NCBI RefSeq assembly: GCF_030297175.1
Contig: NZ_AP028070.1
Location: 1,736,001 to 1,800,000 of the forward strand
Length of the DNA stretch: 64,000 nt
Direction of reading: 5' to 3'
DNA from: Marinobacter sp. LA51
GTDB lineage: Bacteria > Pseudomonadota > Gammaproteobacteria > Pseudomonadales > Oleiphilaceae
Shown in pieces: positions 26,919 to 35,496 of the stretch. The position numbers were made by a program, and so were the translations under genes. The first letter of the stretch is position 1. Each line of letters starts with the position of its first letter. A model generated the notes under the pieces. The model was not told where the DNA came from and made no database searches. It saw only the letters and a program-made list of their open reading frames with translations.

Positions 26919-27752
26919 ATGGATCAGGACGACCCGACGACTGAGGCGTTGAACTCAACTGAGAAAAAGGATGCTCGTCGTAGGGAAGCACCGAGTGCCG
27001 CGGTGGTCTATGAGGCAATTCGGCGTGAGGCCGAATCAGAGCTGAATCGGCCGTTGGTTGCTTTAGCCTGGTCTGCTCTGGCAGCAGGTTTGTCTATGGG
27101 CTTCTCCCTGATTGCACAGGCTCTTCTTTATAGCTACACGCCAGAGGCGCCTTGGCGCCCGATTATAAGTAGCTTCGGTTATTCAATCGGTTTTCTGTTT
27201 GTCATTCTGGGGCGACAGCAACTGTTCACTGAAAACACGCTAACGCCGGTGCTCGAGGTATTGAGGGTCAGGAATCTGCCCACTGTCTCGGGCACGTTGA
27301 AGTTATGGGCCGTTGTCCTGTGTTTCAACATACTGGGTACCGCAATTTTCGCAGCAGCGTTGAGTTGGTTTGACGTGCTCGATCCGAAAATCGACGATGC
27401 ACTCGAAGCGATAGCGGCCAGGGAATATGGCCATGGTTTTGGCTCCATGTTCGTCAGGGCGATTTTTGCCGGCTGGCTGGTGGCGCTGATGCTCTGGCTG
27501 TTGCCGTTTGCTGAGTCTGCACGGGTGGTCGTGATTATTCTGGTCACCTATGTCATTGGCCTTGCGCATTTCCCCCACATCATTGCTGGCTCCGTGGCGG
27601 CGCTCTACGGGGTTTTCCACGGTTCTTACGGTATCTGGGAGTTTCTCTTCCAGTTTTTCACGCCTACGCTGCTGGGCAACATGGTTGGTGGGGTAATGAT
27701 GGTAGCCGCTGTGAATTATGCTCAGGTGGCCTACAGCACTCCCGAAGAATAG
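26919..27752 (+). CDS. Formate/nitrite transporter (FNT) family channel
   Basis: An inner-membrane protein of 277 residues with six or more hydrophobic segments. After a charged N-terminal tail of about 45 residues comes LNRPLVALAWSALAAGLSMGFSLI, then LGRQQLFTENTLTPVLEV, FAGWLVALMLWLLPFAESARV and a final pore-lining segment. The order matches the YfdC branch of FNT proteins, which conduct small monovalent anions such as formate or nitrite, though the substrate of this branch is unproven. It lies 173 bases after mksE and stands alone. A link with the formate dehydrogenase at 6937-11554 is possible but not shown by position. Confidence 0.82.
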   Translation: MDQDDPTTEALNSTEKKDARRREAPSAAVVYEAIRREAESELNRPLVALAWSALAAGLSMGFSLIAQALLYSYTPEAPWRPIISSFGYSIGFLFVILGRQQLFTENTLTPVLEVLRVRNLPTVSGTLKLWAVVLCFNILGTAIFAAALSWFDVLDPKIDDALEAIAAREYGHGFGSMFVRAIFAGWLVALMLWLLPFAESARVVVIILVTYVIGLAHFPHIIAGSVAALYGVFHGSYGIWEFLFQFFTPTLLGNMVGGVMMVAAVNYAQVAYSTPEE

Positions 27753-27869
27753 GTCGTTTATACCTTCTGGTCTGCAATCTATACGGGAACAGTTTTTGTT
27801 CTATATCAGAATCCTATGGATGTTTGTTAATCCGTATATCAAAGTATATTGCGTGTAGTGAGCAGGGTT

Positions 27870-28664
27870 TTACGCCGCAGGATCAGGCAGCCGGCCATCA
27901 ATTAAAAAGCTGCTCAGAGCAAACTCCGAAACCTGCCGAGAGCCATCCGCCAACGTTAGGCTCATGGACACGGATTCCGTTCCAGTCACGATGATCAAGC
28001 GGGATGACTCCCGGGGTTTTCGGTCCTTCAGGGCGCTCGGCTCGAACAGCGCGACATTGATGCCTTCCATGCCATCGCCGGATTCGTAGGGCAGGCGGTA
28101 AAGTTGGGCCTGTCGGGCTCTGGCGGACAGGAACTGAAAGCAGTGCACTCCGCACTCCCGCATCTGAGTGCCAAGGGATTGGGTCAGGGCATAGCTTGAA
28201 GGATGGGTGAGCGGTTCGTGCAGGTCCTGCCAAGCGGAATCCTGCAGGCGCGCGCCGTGCTCGCTCCGAATCCTGGCGCCGAATAGCGTGTGAAGGGTTT
28301 GCAGGGGGTTCGGGAATGGCTCGCTCACATGGCTGACAAACACAAAACGGTAAAAAGCGGTTTCGGCCAGCGCGGTGTTGATGGTCATGGCGCCGTAGAA
28401 CAGGCTTTTTTCGAAGGCGCGGCCGAACCGTGAACCATGCTTCAGTGGTGGGTAGCGAAATGGAGTAGCCAGCAGGTAATGAAGCTTGTCGGTGCTCTTC
28501 GCGCGAGCCGGTTTGGTAGCCTCCAGCAACTCTTCCAGACGGGCCTGTTCCGGTATGTTGTCGACCAAGCGGGTGGTGGCTATCTCCTCCTGGGACTCCA
28601 CCACCCGGTATGCTGTTCCCTGCAGCGGTTCTAGGGCATTATGGATACGCTCTTCATAACTCAC
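27870..28664 (-). CDS. RES-domain toxin of an Xre/RES toxin-antitoxin pair
   Basis: RES toxins degrade NAD+ and arrest growth. The RES core here spans roughly residues 20-190, with an early RVVES, the strand LATPFRYPPLKHGSRFG, and SLFYGAMTINTALAETAFYRF, which contain the Arg, Glu and Ser type residues that name the fold. The protein is 264 residues, longer than the smallest family members because of a C-terminal extension. The start overlaps the antitoxin stop by 4 bases (ATGA). It should be held in check by the adjacent antitoxin and its operator. Confidence 0.85.
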   Translation of the reverse strand: MSYEERIHNALEPLQGTAYRVVESQEEIATTRLVDNIPEQARLEELLEATKPARAKSTDKLHYLLATPFRYPPLKHGSRFGRAFEKSLFYGAMTINTALAETAFYRFVFVSHVSEPFPNPLQTLHTLFGARIRSEHGARLQDSAWQDLHEPLTHPSSYALTQSLGTQMRECGVHCFQFLSARARQAQLYRLPYESGDGMEGINVALFEPSALKDRKPRESSRLIIVTGTESVSMSLTLADGSRQVSEFALSSFLIDGRLPDPAA

Positions 28665-29026
28665 ACCTTACCTCGCATGGCATCCAGGTAGTGATTAACC
28701 CGAACCAGCCCTTCTGCCGACCTGACCAGCTGCCGCGGTACCTCATCGAAGTAGCGGTTTTCGGTGTTTATCCAGTGCTTCATGGCCGCAGGTTCACCGC
28801 CGGTCAGCGCAAATACGCTGCGGTAGAGGCGAATGAAGAGCAGGGCGAGTTCACCGGACTTGCTGGCCGGATCAATGCCGTCCCGCACCAAGCCGGTACG
28901 GTTCCTGCCCACAATGTCGGCCAGTTCGGTTTGGTTGAAACCGAAGGCCTTCCCAGCATTGAGCAAGGCTTTGGCAAGCAGTGCTTTGTCTTGTGTTTGC
29001 TCGTTGGGGAGCTGTGCGGTACTCAT
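28661..29026 (-). CDS. Xre/ParS/MbcA-type antitoxin
   Basis: The 121-residue protein from the ATG at 29026 (GGAG 8 bases upstream) has an N-terminal Xre-like helix-turn-helix (FGFNQTELADIVGRNRTGL) and a C-terminal DUF2384-type domain ending in MKHWINTENRYFDEVPRQLV, which in this family covers the toxin's active site. An earlier in-frame ATG at 29065 would place 13 extra residues across the operator and is unlikely. It is transcribed first, with the toxin gene overlapping by 4 bases, and probably represses its own promoter. Confidence 0.88.
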   Translation of the reverse strand: MSTAQLPNEQTQDKALLAKALLNAGKAFGFNQTELADIVGRNRTGLVRDGIDPASKSGELALLFIRLYRSVFALTGGEPAAMKHWINTENRYFDEVPRQLVRSAEGLVRVNHYLDAMRGKV

Positions 29027-29041
29027 GATGGAGCTCCTTTG

Positions 29042-29081
29042 TCGATTTTTCACAGTATAAAGCATTTTCGTGAAAAATCGA
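29042..29081 (-). promoter_or_regulatory. Operator and promoter of the Xre/RES pair
   Basis: A perfect 12-base inverted repeat, TCGATTTTTCAC (29042-29053) and GTGAAAAATCGA (29070-29081), flanks a 16-base spacer. On the minus strand the spacer contains TATACT (29054-29059), a likely -10 box. It starts 15 bases upstream of the antitoxin ATG, as expected for an autoregulated operator. Confidence 0.8.
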
Positions 29082-29104
29082 TGAGTGTCCAGAGGTGGGG
29101 ATTG

Positions 29105-29770
29105 CTATTGCTGTAGGGAGTCGGTCAGGCGCTCGTTCAGTTCCTGCCAGCGCGAAAGCTTCTGCGCCTCGCCGATGCGTTCTCCTTCGCCGCCGGATGA
29201 GTTGTTTAGCCAGAGCCCCTCACCATTAAAACTGTAAACCGGTTCAAGATCAGTTCGTTGAGAGGCAACCTTTATCTCATTTATTAAGTTATCGAGGATC
29301 AGTGGGTCAGCGTCGGGTTGCGAGTACCAGGCCAGAACCATGTGGGCCTGATTGAGCTCCAGTGCTTTTACATAAACAACGCGGAGTTGATCATCGGGTA
29401 CGCCCATGGATTTCAGTGTCAGGTACTTGGCGATGGAGAAGTCCTCGCAGTCGCCGGCGTTGGTGGTCAGCAACTCCACCGGGGTAGCCCAGTAGTCCTC
29501 CTCACCCCAGTGTCGAATGTCGCTGACGAACTTTACGCGGTTAAAAAAGCGGTTCACAAGCTGGAGCTGGCGCTCAACCGGGGCATTGGCGGCGAGCTTG
29601 TGCAGGCGCTGCCAGTTCTCGAGGCGTTCGAAAGCCTCGGTACCGAACTCTTGCTGCACGTAGTTCATCAGGCGACTGCTAAGCTCAAATGCCCCGACCA
29701 AGGCCGCCACCAGCATGAGTGCCGGTAACAGTGACGCAGGATGCCCGAACGCACGAGCGGCAATGCCCAT
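29105..29770 (-). CDS. lapG: LapG-like periplasmic transglutaminase-type cysteine protease
   Basis: The 221-residue protein belongs to the bacterial transglutaminase-like cysteine protease family; LapG releases large adhesins by cutting them near the N-terminus. A hydrophobic segment at about 12-30 serves for export or anchoring. The catalytic triad is visible as C108 (NAGDCEDFS), H143 (QAHMVLAW) and D160 (LILDNL). LapG is normally inhibited by LapD and is encoded beside it; no lapD or adhesin gene is in this window. Instead it lies 8 bases after gspC on the same strand. The adhesin target, if any, must be elsewhere. Confidence 0.88.
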   Translation of the reverse strand: MGIAARAFGHPASLLPALMLVAALVGAFELSSRLMNYVQQEFGTEAFERLENWQRLHKLAANAPVERQLQLVNRFFNRVKFVSDIRHWGEEDYWATPVELLTTNAGDCEDFSIAKYLTLKSMGVPDDQLRVVYVKALELNQAHMVLAWYSQPDADPLILDNLINEIKVASQRTDLEPVYSFNGEGLWLNNSSGGEGERIGEAQKLSRWQELNERLTDSLQQ

Positions 29771-29778
29771 TTGAGGCC

Positions 29779-30429
29779 TCAGTTACTGTTGTTTCGCAGC
29801 CGTTCCCTGAGTTGTTCAAGGCGTTGGCGGATTTCCTCTCTGCGTTGCTCATCGGCGGCAGGAGAGGGTGCCTGGCTGGATGTTGGTATCTGGGGTTCCG
29901 GCGAGGACTGTTGTGGCTCATCCTGGTTACCGGACGCTACGGTCATACCGGAACGATTCTTTTCTTCCGGGAAAAACAGGTTTTCCAACTTGCCGCCGCG
30001 CTCAATGACCACTCGGTTGGCGTGCACGGAACGAAGTTTGGCGCTACCGGGCAATTCATCGCCCACGGGGTATGCTTCGGTGTTGCCTTTCTGGTCTTCA
30101 ATCAGGGCGCTACCGGGAAACTCACCGTCGGCTGCCATAACGCCCCGCAAGAACAGCCGCAGGTTGGTTTCCGGCAGGTTTTCGGTCTCTACCGGTCCCG
30201 CACCGCCTTCCTGGCTGGCGGTTCCGAACAAAGCGAGTGTGGTCAGGTCCACTTCTGGCGCCTCGCTCAGATCCCGCCCCTCGCGAACCAGTTGCTGCGC
30301 GTCCGACGATGACTTTGCCTGGTTCTGGGCGAGGGAGAAACTATAAACCTGCCAAGCGGTCACACCCACCATGGCCGCGCCCGCGATAACGGTGAGAAGG
30401 AGAGGAAGCCGTTGGTTGTTAAGGGGCAT
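29779..30429 (-). CDS. gspC: Type II secretion system protein GspC
   Basis: GspC links the inner-membrane platform of the type II secretion system to the outer-membrane secretin GspD. From the ATG at 30429 (AGGAAG 5 bases upstream) it has 216 residues: a membrane segment at about 9-30, an HR domain (NLRLFLRGVMAADGEFPGSALIED) near 90-115, and a Gln/Glu/Arg-rich helical C-terminus. A PDZ domain, present in many GspC proteins, is absent. It is divergent from gspE, 162 bases away. The gene is followed by lapG in an apparent two-gene operon. Confidence 0.85.
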   Translation of the reverse strand: MPLNNQRLPLLLTVIAGAAMVGVTAWQVYSFSLAQNQAKSSSDAQQLVREGRDLSEAPEVDLTTLALFGTASQEGGAGPVETENLPETNLRLFLRGVMAADGEFPGSALIEDQKGNTEAYPVGDELPGSAKLRSVHANRVVIERGGKLENLFFPEEKNRSGMTVASGNQDEPQQSSPEPQIPTSSQAPSPAADEQRREEIRQRLEQLRERLRNNSN

Positions 30430-30591
30430 TGTTCTTCCTGGGTGCGATTGTGTGGGCGGAAAAGTCCACAGGTTATCAGACGGCAATGACTAATTGGCAG
30501 TATAGTGTATAGAGTTATTCAGCGGGTCCATATCCTGTGGTAGCCTTTCTGAATTGATTGAATAAAAAAGAATTTCGGGACGGGGAAGACC

Positions 30592-32100
30592 TTGACTACA
30601 GAATCTGAATTTCAGCAGCAGGATGCTCCGCTGGGCCGTCTTCCTTTTACATTTGCCAAGCGCAATGGAGTCATTCTGACGCGCTCGGAGGAAGGCGACC
30701 CGATCATCCTGGTGCGGCCCGGGGCCTCACATTCCGCCCTTGCGGAAGCCAACCGCGTTAGCGGTGGGCGAGCACGGTTTTCTACGATTGATCCCGACCG
30801 GTTCGACCACGCCCTGAATGCTGCCTATCAGAACGATTCCGCTGAAGCCATGCAGATGGTAGAGGGCATCGGTGACGATATGGATCTTGCCTCATTGGCA
30901 GAATCCGTTCCCGAAACCGAGGATCTGCTGGAGCAGGAAGACGACGCTCCAATCATTCGCCTGATCAACGCCATCTTGACTGAAGCAGTCAAGACCAGCG
31001 CGTCTGATGTTCACATCGAGACCTATGAGAAGCGATTGGTGGTGCGGTTCCGGGTTGATGGTGTCCTGCGTGAGGTGGTACAGCCCAAACGGGCGTTGGC
31101 ACCGCTGCTGGTGTCCCGTATCAAGGTTATGGCCAAACTCGATATCGCTGAAAAGCGGGTACCTCAGGACGGCCGGATTGCCCTGAGAGTGGCCGGCCGG
31201 GAAGTGGATATCCGGGTGTCGACCATGCCGTCGTCTAGTGGCGAACGGGTGGTGCTGCGTCTGTTGGATAAACAGGCCGGCGCGATTCGCCTGGAATCAC
31301 TGGGTATGTCTGGTGACGATCTAAAGGTGCTGCGGAAGCTGATTCATCGGCCCTACGGCATTTTACTGGTCACCGGTCCGACGGGTTCCGGTAAATCGAC
31401 CACGCTCTACGCCTCTCTTCAGGAAATCAATGATCGCAGCCGCAACATCCTGACGGTTGAAGACCCGATCGAATACGATCTGCCCGGTATTGGCCAGACC
31501 CAGGTTAACACCAAGGTGGACATGACCTTTGCCCGCGGCCTTCGGGCCATCCTGCGTCAGGACCCGGACGTGGTGATGATTGGTGAGATCCGGGACCTTG
31601 AGACCGCTGAAATTGCGGTTCAGGCCAGTTTGACCGGTCACCTGGTGCTTTCCACCCTTCACACCAACACGGCAGTGGGCGCTATTACCCGCTTGATGGA
31701 CATGGGCATTGAGCCGTTCCTGATTTCGTCCAGTTTGGTGGGCATTCTGGCCCAGCGCCTGGTTCGGGTGCTGTGTACCGAATGTCGTGAGTCCTACACG
31801 CCCACAGAGGAACACTGTGAGTTCCTGCAATTGGACCCGTCGCTACCGCCGACGCTCTACCGAGCGAAAGGCTGCGAGCATTGCAACGACCTGGGTTATC
31901 GCGGCCGTATCGGTATTTATGAAGTGGTGCAGATTACCGACGAAATAAGCGGGCTGATTGATAAGCGGGGCGGTGAACTGGATCTGGAAAAGGCTGCCCG
32001 TAAGCGCGGGCCGAGTATCCACGCAGACGGTGTGCAGAAGATACTCGACGGCGTCACCAGCGTGGAAGAAGTTTTGCGCGTTACCTACCGGGGCCGATAA
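30592..32100 (+). CDS. gspE: Type II secretion ATPase GspE
   Basis: GspE is the cytoplasmic hexameric ATPase that drives pseudopilus assembly. The 502 residues begin with TTG at 30592, which has GGGAAG upstream; no ATG is better placed. Motifs: Walker A GPTGSGKST near 262, the Asp-box region, Walker B VVMIGEIRDLETAEIAVQAS, the His box LVLSTLHTN, and a four-cysteine zinc site (CTEC and CEHC) near 395-430. It is the first gene of gspEFGHIJKLM, with gspC divergent. gspD, gspN and the prepilin peptidase gspO are not in the window. Confidence 0.96.
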   Translation: MTTESEFQQQDAPLGRLPFTFAKRNGVILTRSEEGDPIILVRPGASHSALAEANRVSGGRARFSTIDPDRFDHALNAAYQNDSAEAMQMVEGIGDDMDLASLAESVPETEDLLEQEDDAPIIRLINAILTEAVKTSASDVHIETYEKRLVVRFRVDGVLREVVQPKRALAPLLVSRIKVMAKLDIAEKRVPQDGRIALRVAGREVDIRVSTMPSSSGERVVLRLLDKQAGAIRLESLGMSGDDLKVLRKLIHRPYGILLVTGPTGSGKSTTLYASLQEINDRSRNILTVEDPIEYDLPGIGQTQVNTKVDMTFARGLRAILRQDPDVVMIGEIRDLETAEIAVQASLTGHLVLSTLHTNTAVGAITRLMDMGIEPFLISSSLVGILAQRLVRVLCTECRESYTPTEEHCEFLQLDPSLPPTLYRAKGCEHCNDLGYRGRIGIYEVVQITDEISGLIDKRGGELDLEKAARKRGPSIHADGVQKILDGVTSVEEVLRVTYRGR

Positions 32101-32103
32101 ACC

Positions 32104-33315
32104 ATGCCTGCTTACGACTACAAGGCACTCGATACCCGAGGCAAGCAAAAAAACGGCGTGATGGAGGCGGATGCGCCGCGCGCGGTTCGCCAGCAGCTCC
32201 GTGAGAAAGGCTTAACTCCGTTGGCTGTCGAGCCGTCAACGGAGAAACAGGTACGATCCAATCCCCTCAGCCGTCGCGGCTCATTGGCAGCCGCCGATCT
32301 CGCCCTGGTAACCCGCCAATTGTCCACGCTGATTCAGTCCGGCATCCCGGTGGAGCAGGCCTTGTCTGCGGCTGCACAACAGTCTACCAAACCCCGTATC
32401 CGCAGTATGCTTATCGCAATTCGCGCGAAGGTCATGGAAGGCTACAGCCTTGCGGAGAGTCTGGGGGAGTTTCCCAACGCCTTTCCACGCCTGTATCGCT
32501 CCACCGTGTCTGCGGGCGAACACGCAGGCCACCTGGATCTGGTGTTGAACCGGCTGGCGGATTACACCGAAAACCGCCAGGAAGCGCGCCAAAAGATCCA
32601 GCTAGCTGCCATTTACCCCATCATTCTCAGTGTGGTTGCGATCTCCATTGTGGTGTTCCTGCTGACCTACGTGGTGCCGGATATCATCGAGGTATTTCTC
32701 AAGCAGGGGCAGGAGCTGCCGGCGCTGACTCAGGCCATGCTGAACGTATCGGATTTCCTCGGCAGCTACGGCATCTACATTCTGATTCTTTTGATCATTG
32801 CGGTGATCGCGTTCCGGCTGGCGCTCAGCAGGCCGGCGTTTCGGCTGAAGTTCCATAAACGCCTGCTGCATTTGCCGTTATTCTCCGGCATGGTGCGAGG
32901 CGTGAGTACGGCCCGTTATGCCAGTACCCTGAGTATTCTGACCACCAGTGGCGTGCCGTTGGTGGAAGCCATGCGCATTGCGGGCGAAGTCTTGTCCAAT
33001 GATTATTTGCGGGGCGAACTTCGGAACGCGGCGCGAAAGGTCAGTGAGGGCGGATCGCTGCACCGTTCGCTGGACCAAACCGGGTACTTCCCACCGATGA
33101 TGTTGCACATGATTGCAAGCGGTGAGGCCAGCGGTGAGCTGGACAGCATGCTGGAGCGAACGGCCCGGATGCAGGAAAACACCCTGCAATCGAAAATCGC
33201 GGCCATTGTTGGTTTGTTTGAGCCAATGATGCTGCTGATAATGGGCGTGGTGGTGCTGATTATTGTCTTGGCCATCATGCTGCCAATTCTCAACATGAGC
33301 AACCTGGTGGGCTAG
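32104..33315 (+). CDS. gspF: Type II secretion inner-membrane platform protein GspF
   Basis: GspF anchors GspE at the membrane. The 403-residue protein has the two repeated T2SSF domains (first around 70-195 with LVTRQLSTLIQSGIPVEQAL, second around 275-395 with ARYASTLSILTTSGVPLVEAM), separated by membrane segments, and a last membrane helix LLIMGVVVLIIVLAIMLPIL. It starts 3 bases after gspE. Length and domain order are standard for the family. Confidence 0.96.
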   Translation: MPAYDYKALDTRGKQKNGVMEADAPRAVRQQLREKGLTPLAVEPSTEKQVRSNPLSRRGSLAAADLALVTRQLSTLIQSGIPVEQALSAAAQQSTKPRIRSMLIAIRAKVMEGYSLAESLGEFPNAFPRLYRSTVSAGEHAGHLDLVLNRLADYTENRQEARQKIQLAAIYPIILSVVAISIVVFLLTYVVPDIIEVFLKQGQELPALTQAMLNVSDFLGSYGIYILILLIIAVIAFRLALSRPAFRLKFHKRLLHLPLFSGMVRGVSTARYASTLSILTTSGVPLVEAMRIAGEVLSNDYLRGELRNAARKVSEGGSLHRSLDQTGYFPPMMLHMIASGEASGELDSMLERTARMQENTLQSKIAAIVGLFEPMMLLIMGVVVLIIVLAIMLPILNMSNLVG

Positions 33316-33365
33316 GCCCGGCAGGTGCTCGTGAATGCTACTTAAAACGAAGGAATTCCATTCCA

Positions 33366-33833
33366 ATGACGAGCGAAACAATGACGAATCGAAATAGGAA
33401 CCTGCGCACCAACAGTCGCGGCTTCACCCTGATCGAGATCATGGTTGTGATGGTAATTCTGGGGCTTCTGGTGGCGATTGTGGCGCCTAATATCATGGGC
33501 CGGAGTGATCAGGCCAAAGTCACGGTTGCTGAAACCCAGCTTAGCAATATTGCCAACGCGCTGGACCTGTATCGCCTGGATAACAGCCAGTACCCGTCCA
33601 CCCAGCAAGGTCTGGAAGCACTGGTGTCCAAACCCAGCGGCAGCCCCGAACCTAAGAACTGGAACGCCGATGGTTACCTGAAAAGTGTTCCGGAGGATCC
33701 CTGGGGTGCTGAGTACCAGTACGTGAGCCCGGGTACCGAAGGGCCCTATGACCTGTATTCCTACGGCTCCGATGGCCAGGAAGGTGGTGAAGGTGACGCG
33801 GCGGATATCAGTGCCTGGAACACCAAGGAATAA
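33366..33833 (+). CDS. gspG: Major pseudopilin GspG
   Basis: GspG is the main subunit of the type II secretion pseudopilus. The 155-residue precursor has a basic leader, with cleavage predicted at RG/FTLIEIMVVMVILGLL followed by the hydrophobic helix and the globular part containing YRLDNSQYPSTQQGLEAL and the calcium-site loop YDLYSYGSDGQEGGEGDAAD. The ATG at 33366 has AAGGA about 12 bases upstream; another at 33381 is possible. Confidence 0.95.
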   Translation: MTSETMTNRNRNLRTNSRGFTLIEIMVVMVILGLLVAIVAPNIMGRSDQAKVTVAETQLSNIANALDLYRLDNSQYPSTQQGLEALVSKPSGSPEPKNWNADGYLKSVPEDPWGAEYQYVSPGTEGPYDLYSYGSDGQEGGEGDAADISAWNTKE

Positions 33834-34370
33834 GTGATTGTGCGCTTCGGGACGCGGCAAGCCGGTTTCACACTGCTGGAAATTCTGGTTGTCCTGATCA
33901 TTGTCGGGCTGCTGGCATCCCTGGCGGTGTTCAGCTTTGGCGGAAACTCCCAGCAAAGGGAGCTGAAGAACGAAGTGCGCGACCTGTACCTGTTGATGCA
34001 AACCGCCTCCGAGCAAGCGATACTCAATAATCGCGAATTGGGTTTGCAGGTGACTGAGGAGGGTTATCAGTTCGTCGCCTATGAAGATGAATCCGGTGAC
34101 TGGGAAGCCTCCGGAGAACGGTTGTTCCGGCCGGGCAGCTTCCCAGAATGGATGGTTGTGACAAAGTTTATCGAAAGCGATGCCCCTAAACTGGCCTCGG
34201 CAGAGGACAAGTTCGGCCCTGATGTATATTTTTTCTCTAGCGGCGAAACTACAACTTTTGAGATTGAGTTTACCGCCGGCAGAAACAGCGACTACCTGCA
34301 TATCCTGGCGTCCGATGGTGTATCGGAGCTGGAATGGCGTAAGCCCGGTGATGACGAGGAAGATTTGTGA
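33834..34370 (+). CDS. gspH: Minor pseudopilin GspH
   Basis: A 178-residue minor pseudopilin with cleavage site QAG/FTLLEILVVLIIVGLL and the GspH-type beta domain (VTEEGYQFVAYEDESGDW). It begins with a GTG directly after the gspG stop; a second GTG at 33840 is equally close. It lies between gspG and gspI, the canonical place, and its end overlaps gspI by 4 bases. Confidence 0.92.
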   Translation: MIVRFGTRQAGFTLLEILVVLIIVGLLASLAVFSFGGNSQQRELKNEVRDLYLLMQTASEQAILNNRELGLQVTEEGYQFVAYEDESGDWEASGERLFRPGSFPEWMVVTKFIESDAPKLASAEDKFGPDVYFFSSGETTTFEIEFTAGRNSDYLHILASDGVSELEWRKPGDDEEDL

Positions 34371-34741
34371 ACAATCACAGAGGCTTCACGCTCATCGAAG
34401 TTCTGATTGCGTTGCTGGTGTTTGGCCTGATTGCCACGGCGGCAGCGGAAGTGGGGAGTCAGTACATCTCCAGCTACGAACGAGTTCGCGATAAAACCCT
34501 GGCCGCCTGGCTGGCGGATAATCGGATCAATGAGCTGCGTCTCGCCGAAAACCTGCCGGGAATCTCCGAGAACTCCCGCGATACCGACTACGGTCCTTTC
34601 AGGTGGCAGGTGACCACCGTCGTATTGGCCACTGAAGAGCCAACCATGAGACGCATTGAAGTGACAGTGTCTCGTTACCGCAGCGAGGGTGCGGAGCCCG
34701 CACCGGTACACTCCTTGTCAGCGTTTCTGGGTCAAAACTGA
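34367..34741 (+). CDS. gspI: Minor pseudopilin GspI
   Basis: A 124-residue minor pseudopilin with cleavage site HRG/FTLIEVLIALLVFGLI followed by the GspI-type stretch AWLADNRINELRL. It starts with GTG in a 4-base overlap with gspH and shares one base with gspJ. GspI, J and K form the tip complex of the pseudopilus. Confidence 0.94.
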   Translation: MNNHRGFTLIEVLIALLVFGLIATAAAEVGSQYISSYERVRDKTLAAWLADNRINELRLAENLPGISENSRDTDYGPFRWQVTTVVLATEEPTMRRIEVTVSRYRSEGAEPAPVHSLSAFLGQN

Positions 34742-35496
34742 TGAGCCTTCCCCCGCATCCAACCCGGTCGCAGAGTGGCTTTACGCTGCTTGAGGTTCTC
34801 ATCGCCGTTACCATCACGGCGGTGATTGGTCTAGGCGTGTGGCAGGTGTTAAGCGGTGTGATCACGTCCCGGGATCGGGTGAACGAACTGGCTGAGGAGT
34901 TTGATGGACTCCAGCGGGCCATGTTGTTGCTCGAGCGCGATCTGATGCAGGTGGTAAATCGCCCGGCGCGGGATGTGTATGGCGATTATAAGGTTGCGTT
35001 GACCAGTCGGGAGGACGATTTTGCACTGATGCTGACCCGGCAGGGTTGGCGAAACCCATTGAGGTCACGCCGCAGTGGCCTGCAGCGGGTAGCCTGGGAA
35101 TACACCGGTGAGGAACTCCGGCGCCGATATTGGCCGCTGGTCGATCAGGGGCAGGAAGACACCAGTAGAGACGTGTTGTTGCTGGAGGGTGTACTGGACT
35201 TCGAGGTGCGTTTTCTCAACGATCAACGGGCCTGGCAACCGGAATGGCCGAGTGATGAAACCATGGCGGGCCTGTCACCCGGAAGTCGCCCAGAGACGTC
35301 ACTTCCCATGGGGATCGAGATCACCCTGGAGCATGAGCGCTACGGCGATTTGGTGCGCACCTTTGTGCTGCCGGACTTCAATGCGGAAGACGCGCAGGGC
35401 GTGGTGAATCAGGCCAACGAAGCGGCCAGCGAAACAGAAGCAGAAGAGGGCGCTGACGATTCGGCGGATCCCGGTACTCAGGGGCAGGGTGGCTGA
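34741..35496 (+). CDS. gspJ: Minor pseudopilin GspJ
   Basis: A 251-residue minor pseudopilin with cleavage site QSG/FTLLEVLIAVTITAVIG and the GspJ core ALMLTRQGWRNPL and VLDFEVRFLN. The C-terminal 35 residues are acidic and Ala/Glu rich, longer than in many homologues. The start ATG overlaps the gspI stop by one base (TGATG), as does its own stop with gspK. Confidence 0.93.
   Translation: MSLPPHPTRSQSGFTLLEVLIAVTITAVIGLGVWQVLSGVITSRDRVNELAEEFDGLQRAMLLLERDLMQVVNRPARDVYGDYKVALTSREDDFALMLTRQGWRNPLRSRRSGLQRVAWEYTGEELRRRYWPLVDQGQEDTSRDVLLLEGVLDFEVRFLNDQRAWQPEWPSDETMAGLSPGSRPETSLPMGIEITLEHERYGDLVRTFVLPDFNAEDAQGVVNQANEAASETEAEEGADDSADPGTQGQGG

Noticed and set aside
33342..34301. Open frame of 319 residues opposite gspG and gspH
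   Set aside because: It crosses two clear pseudopilin genes on the other strand and has no recognisable domain.
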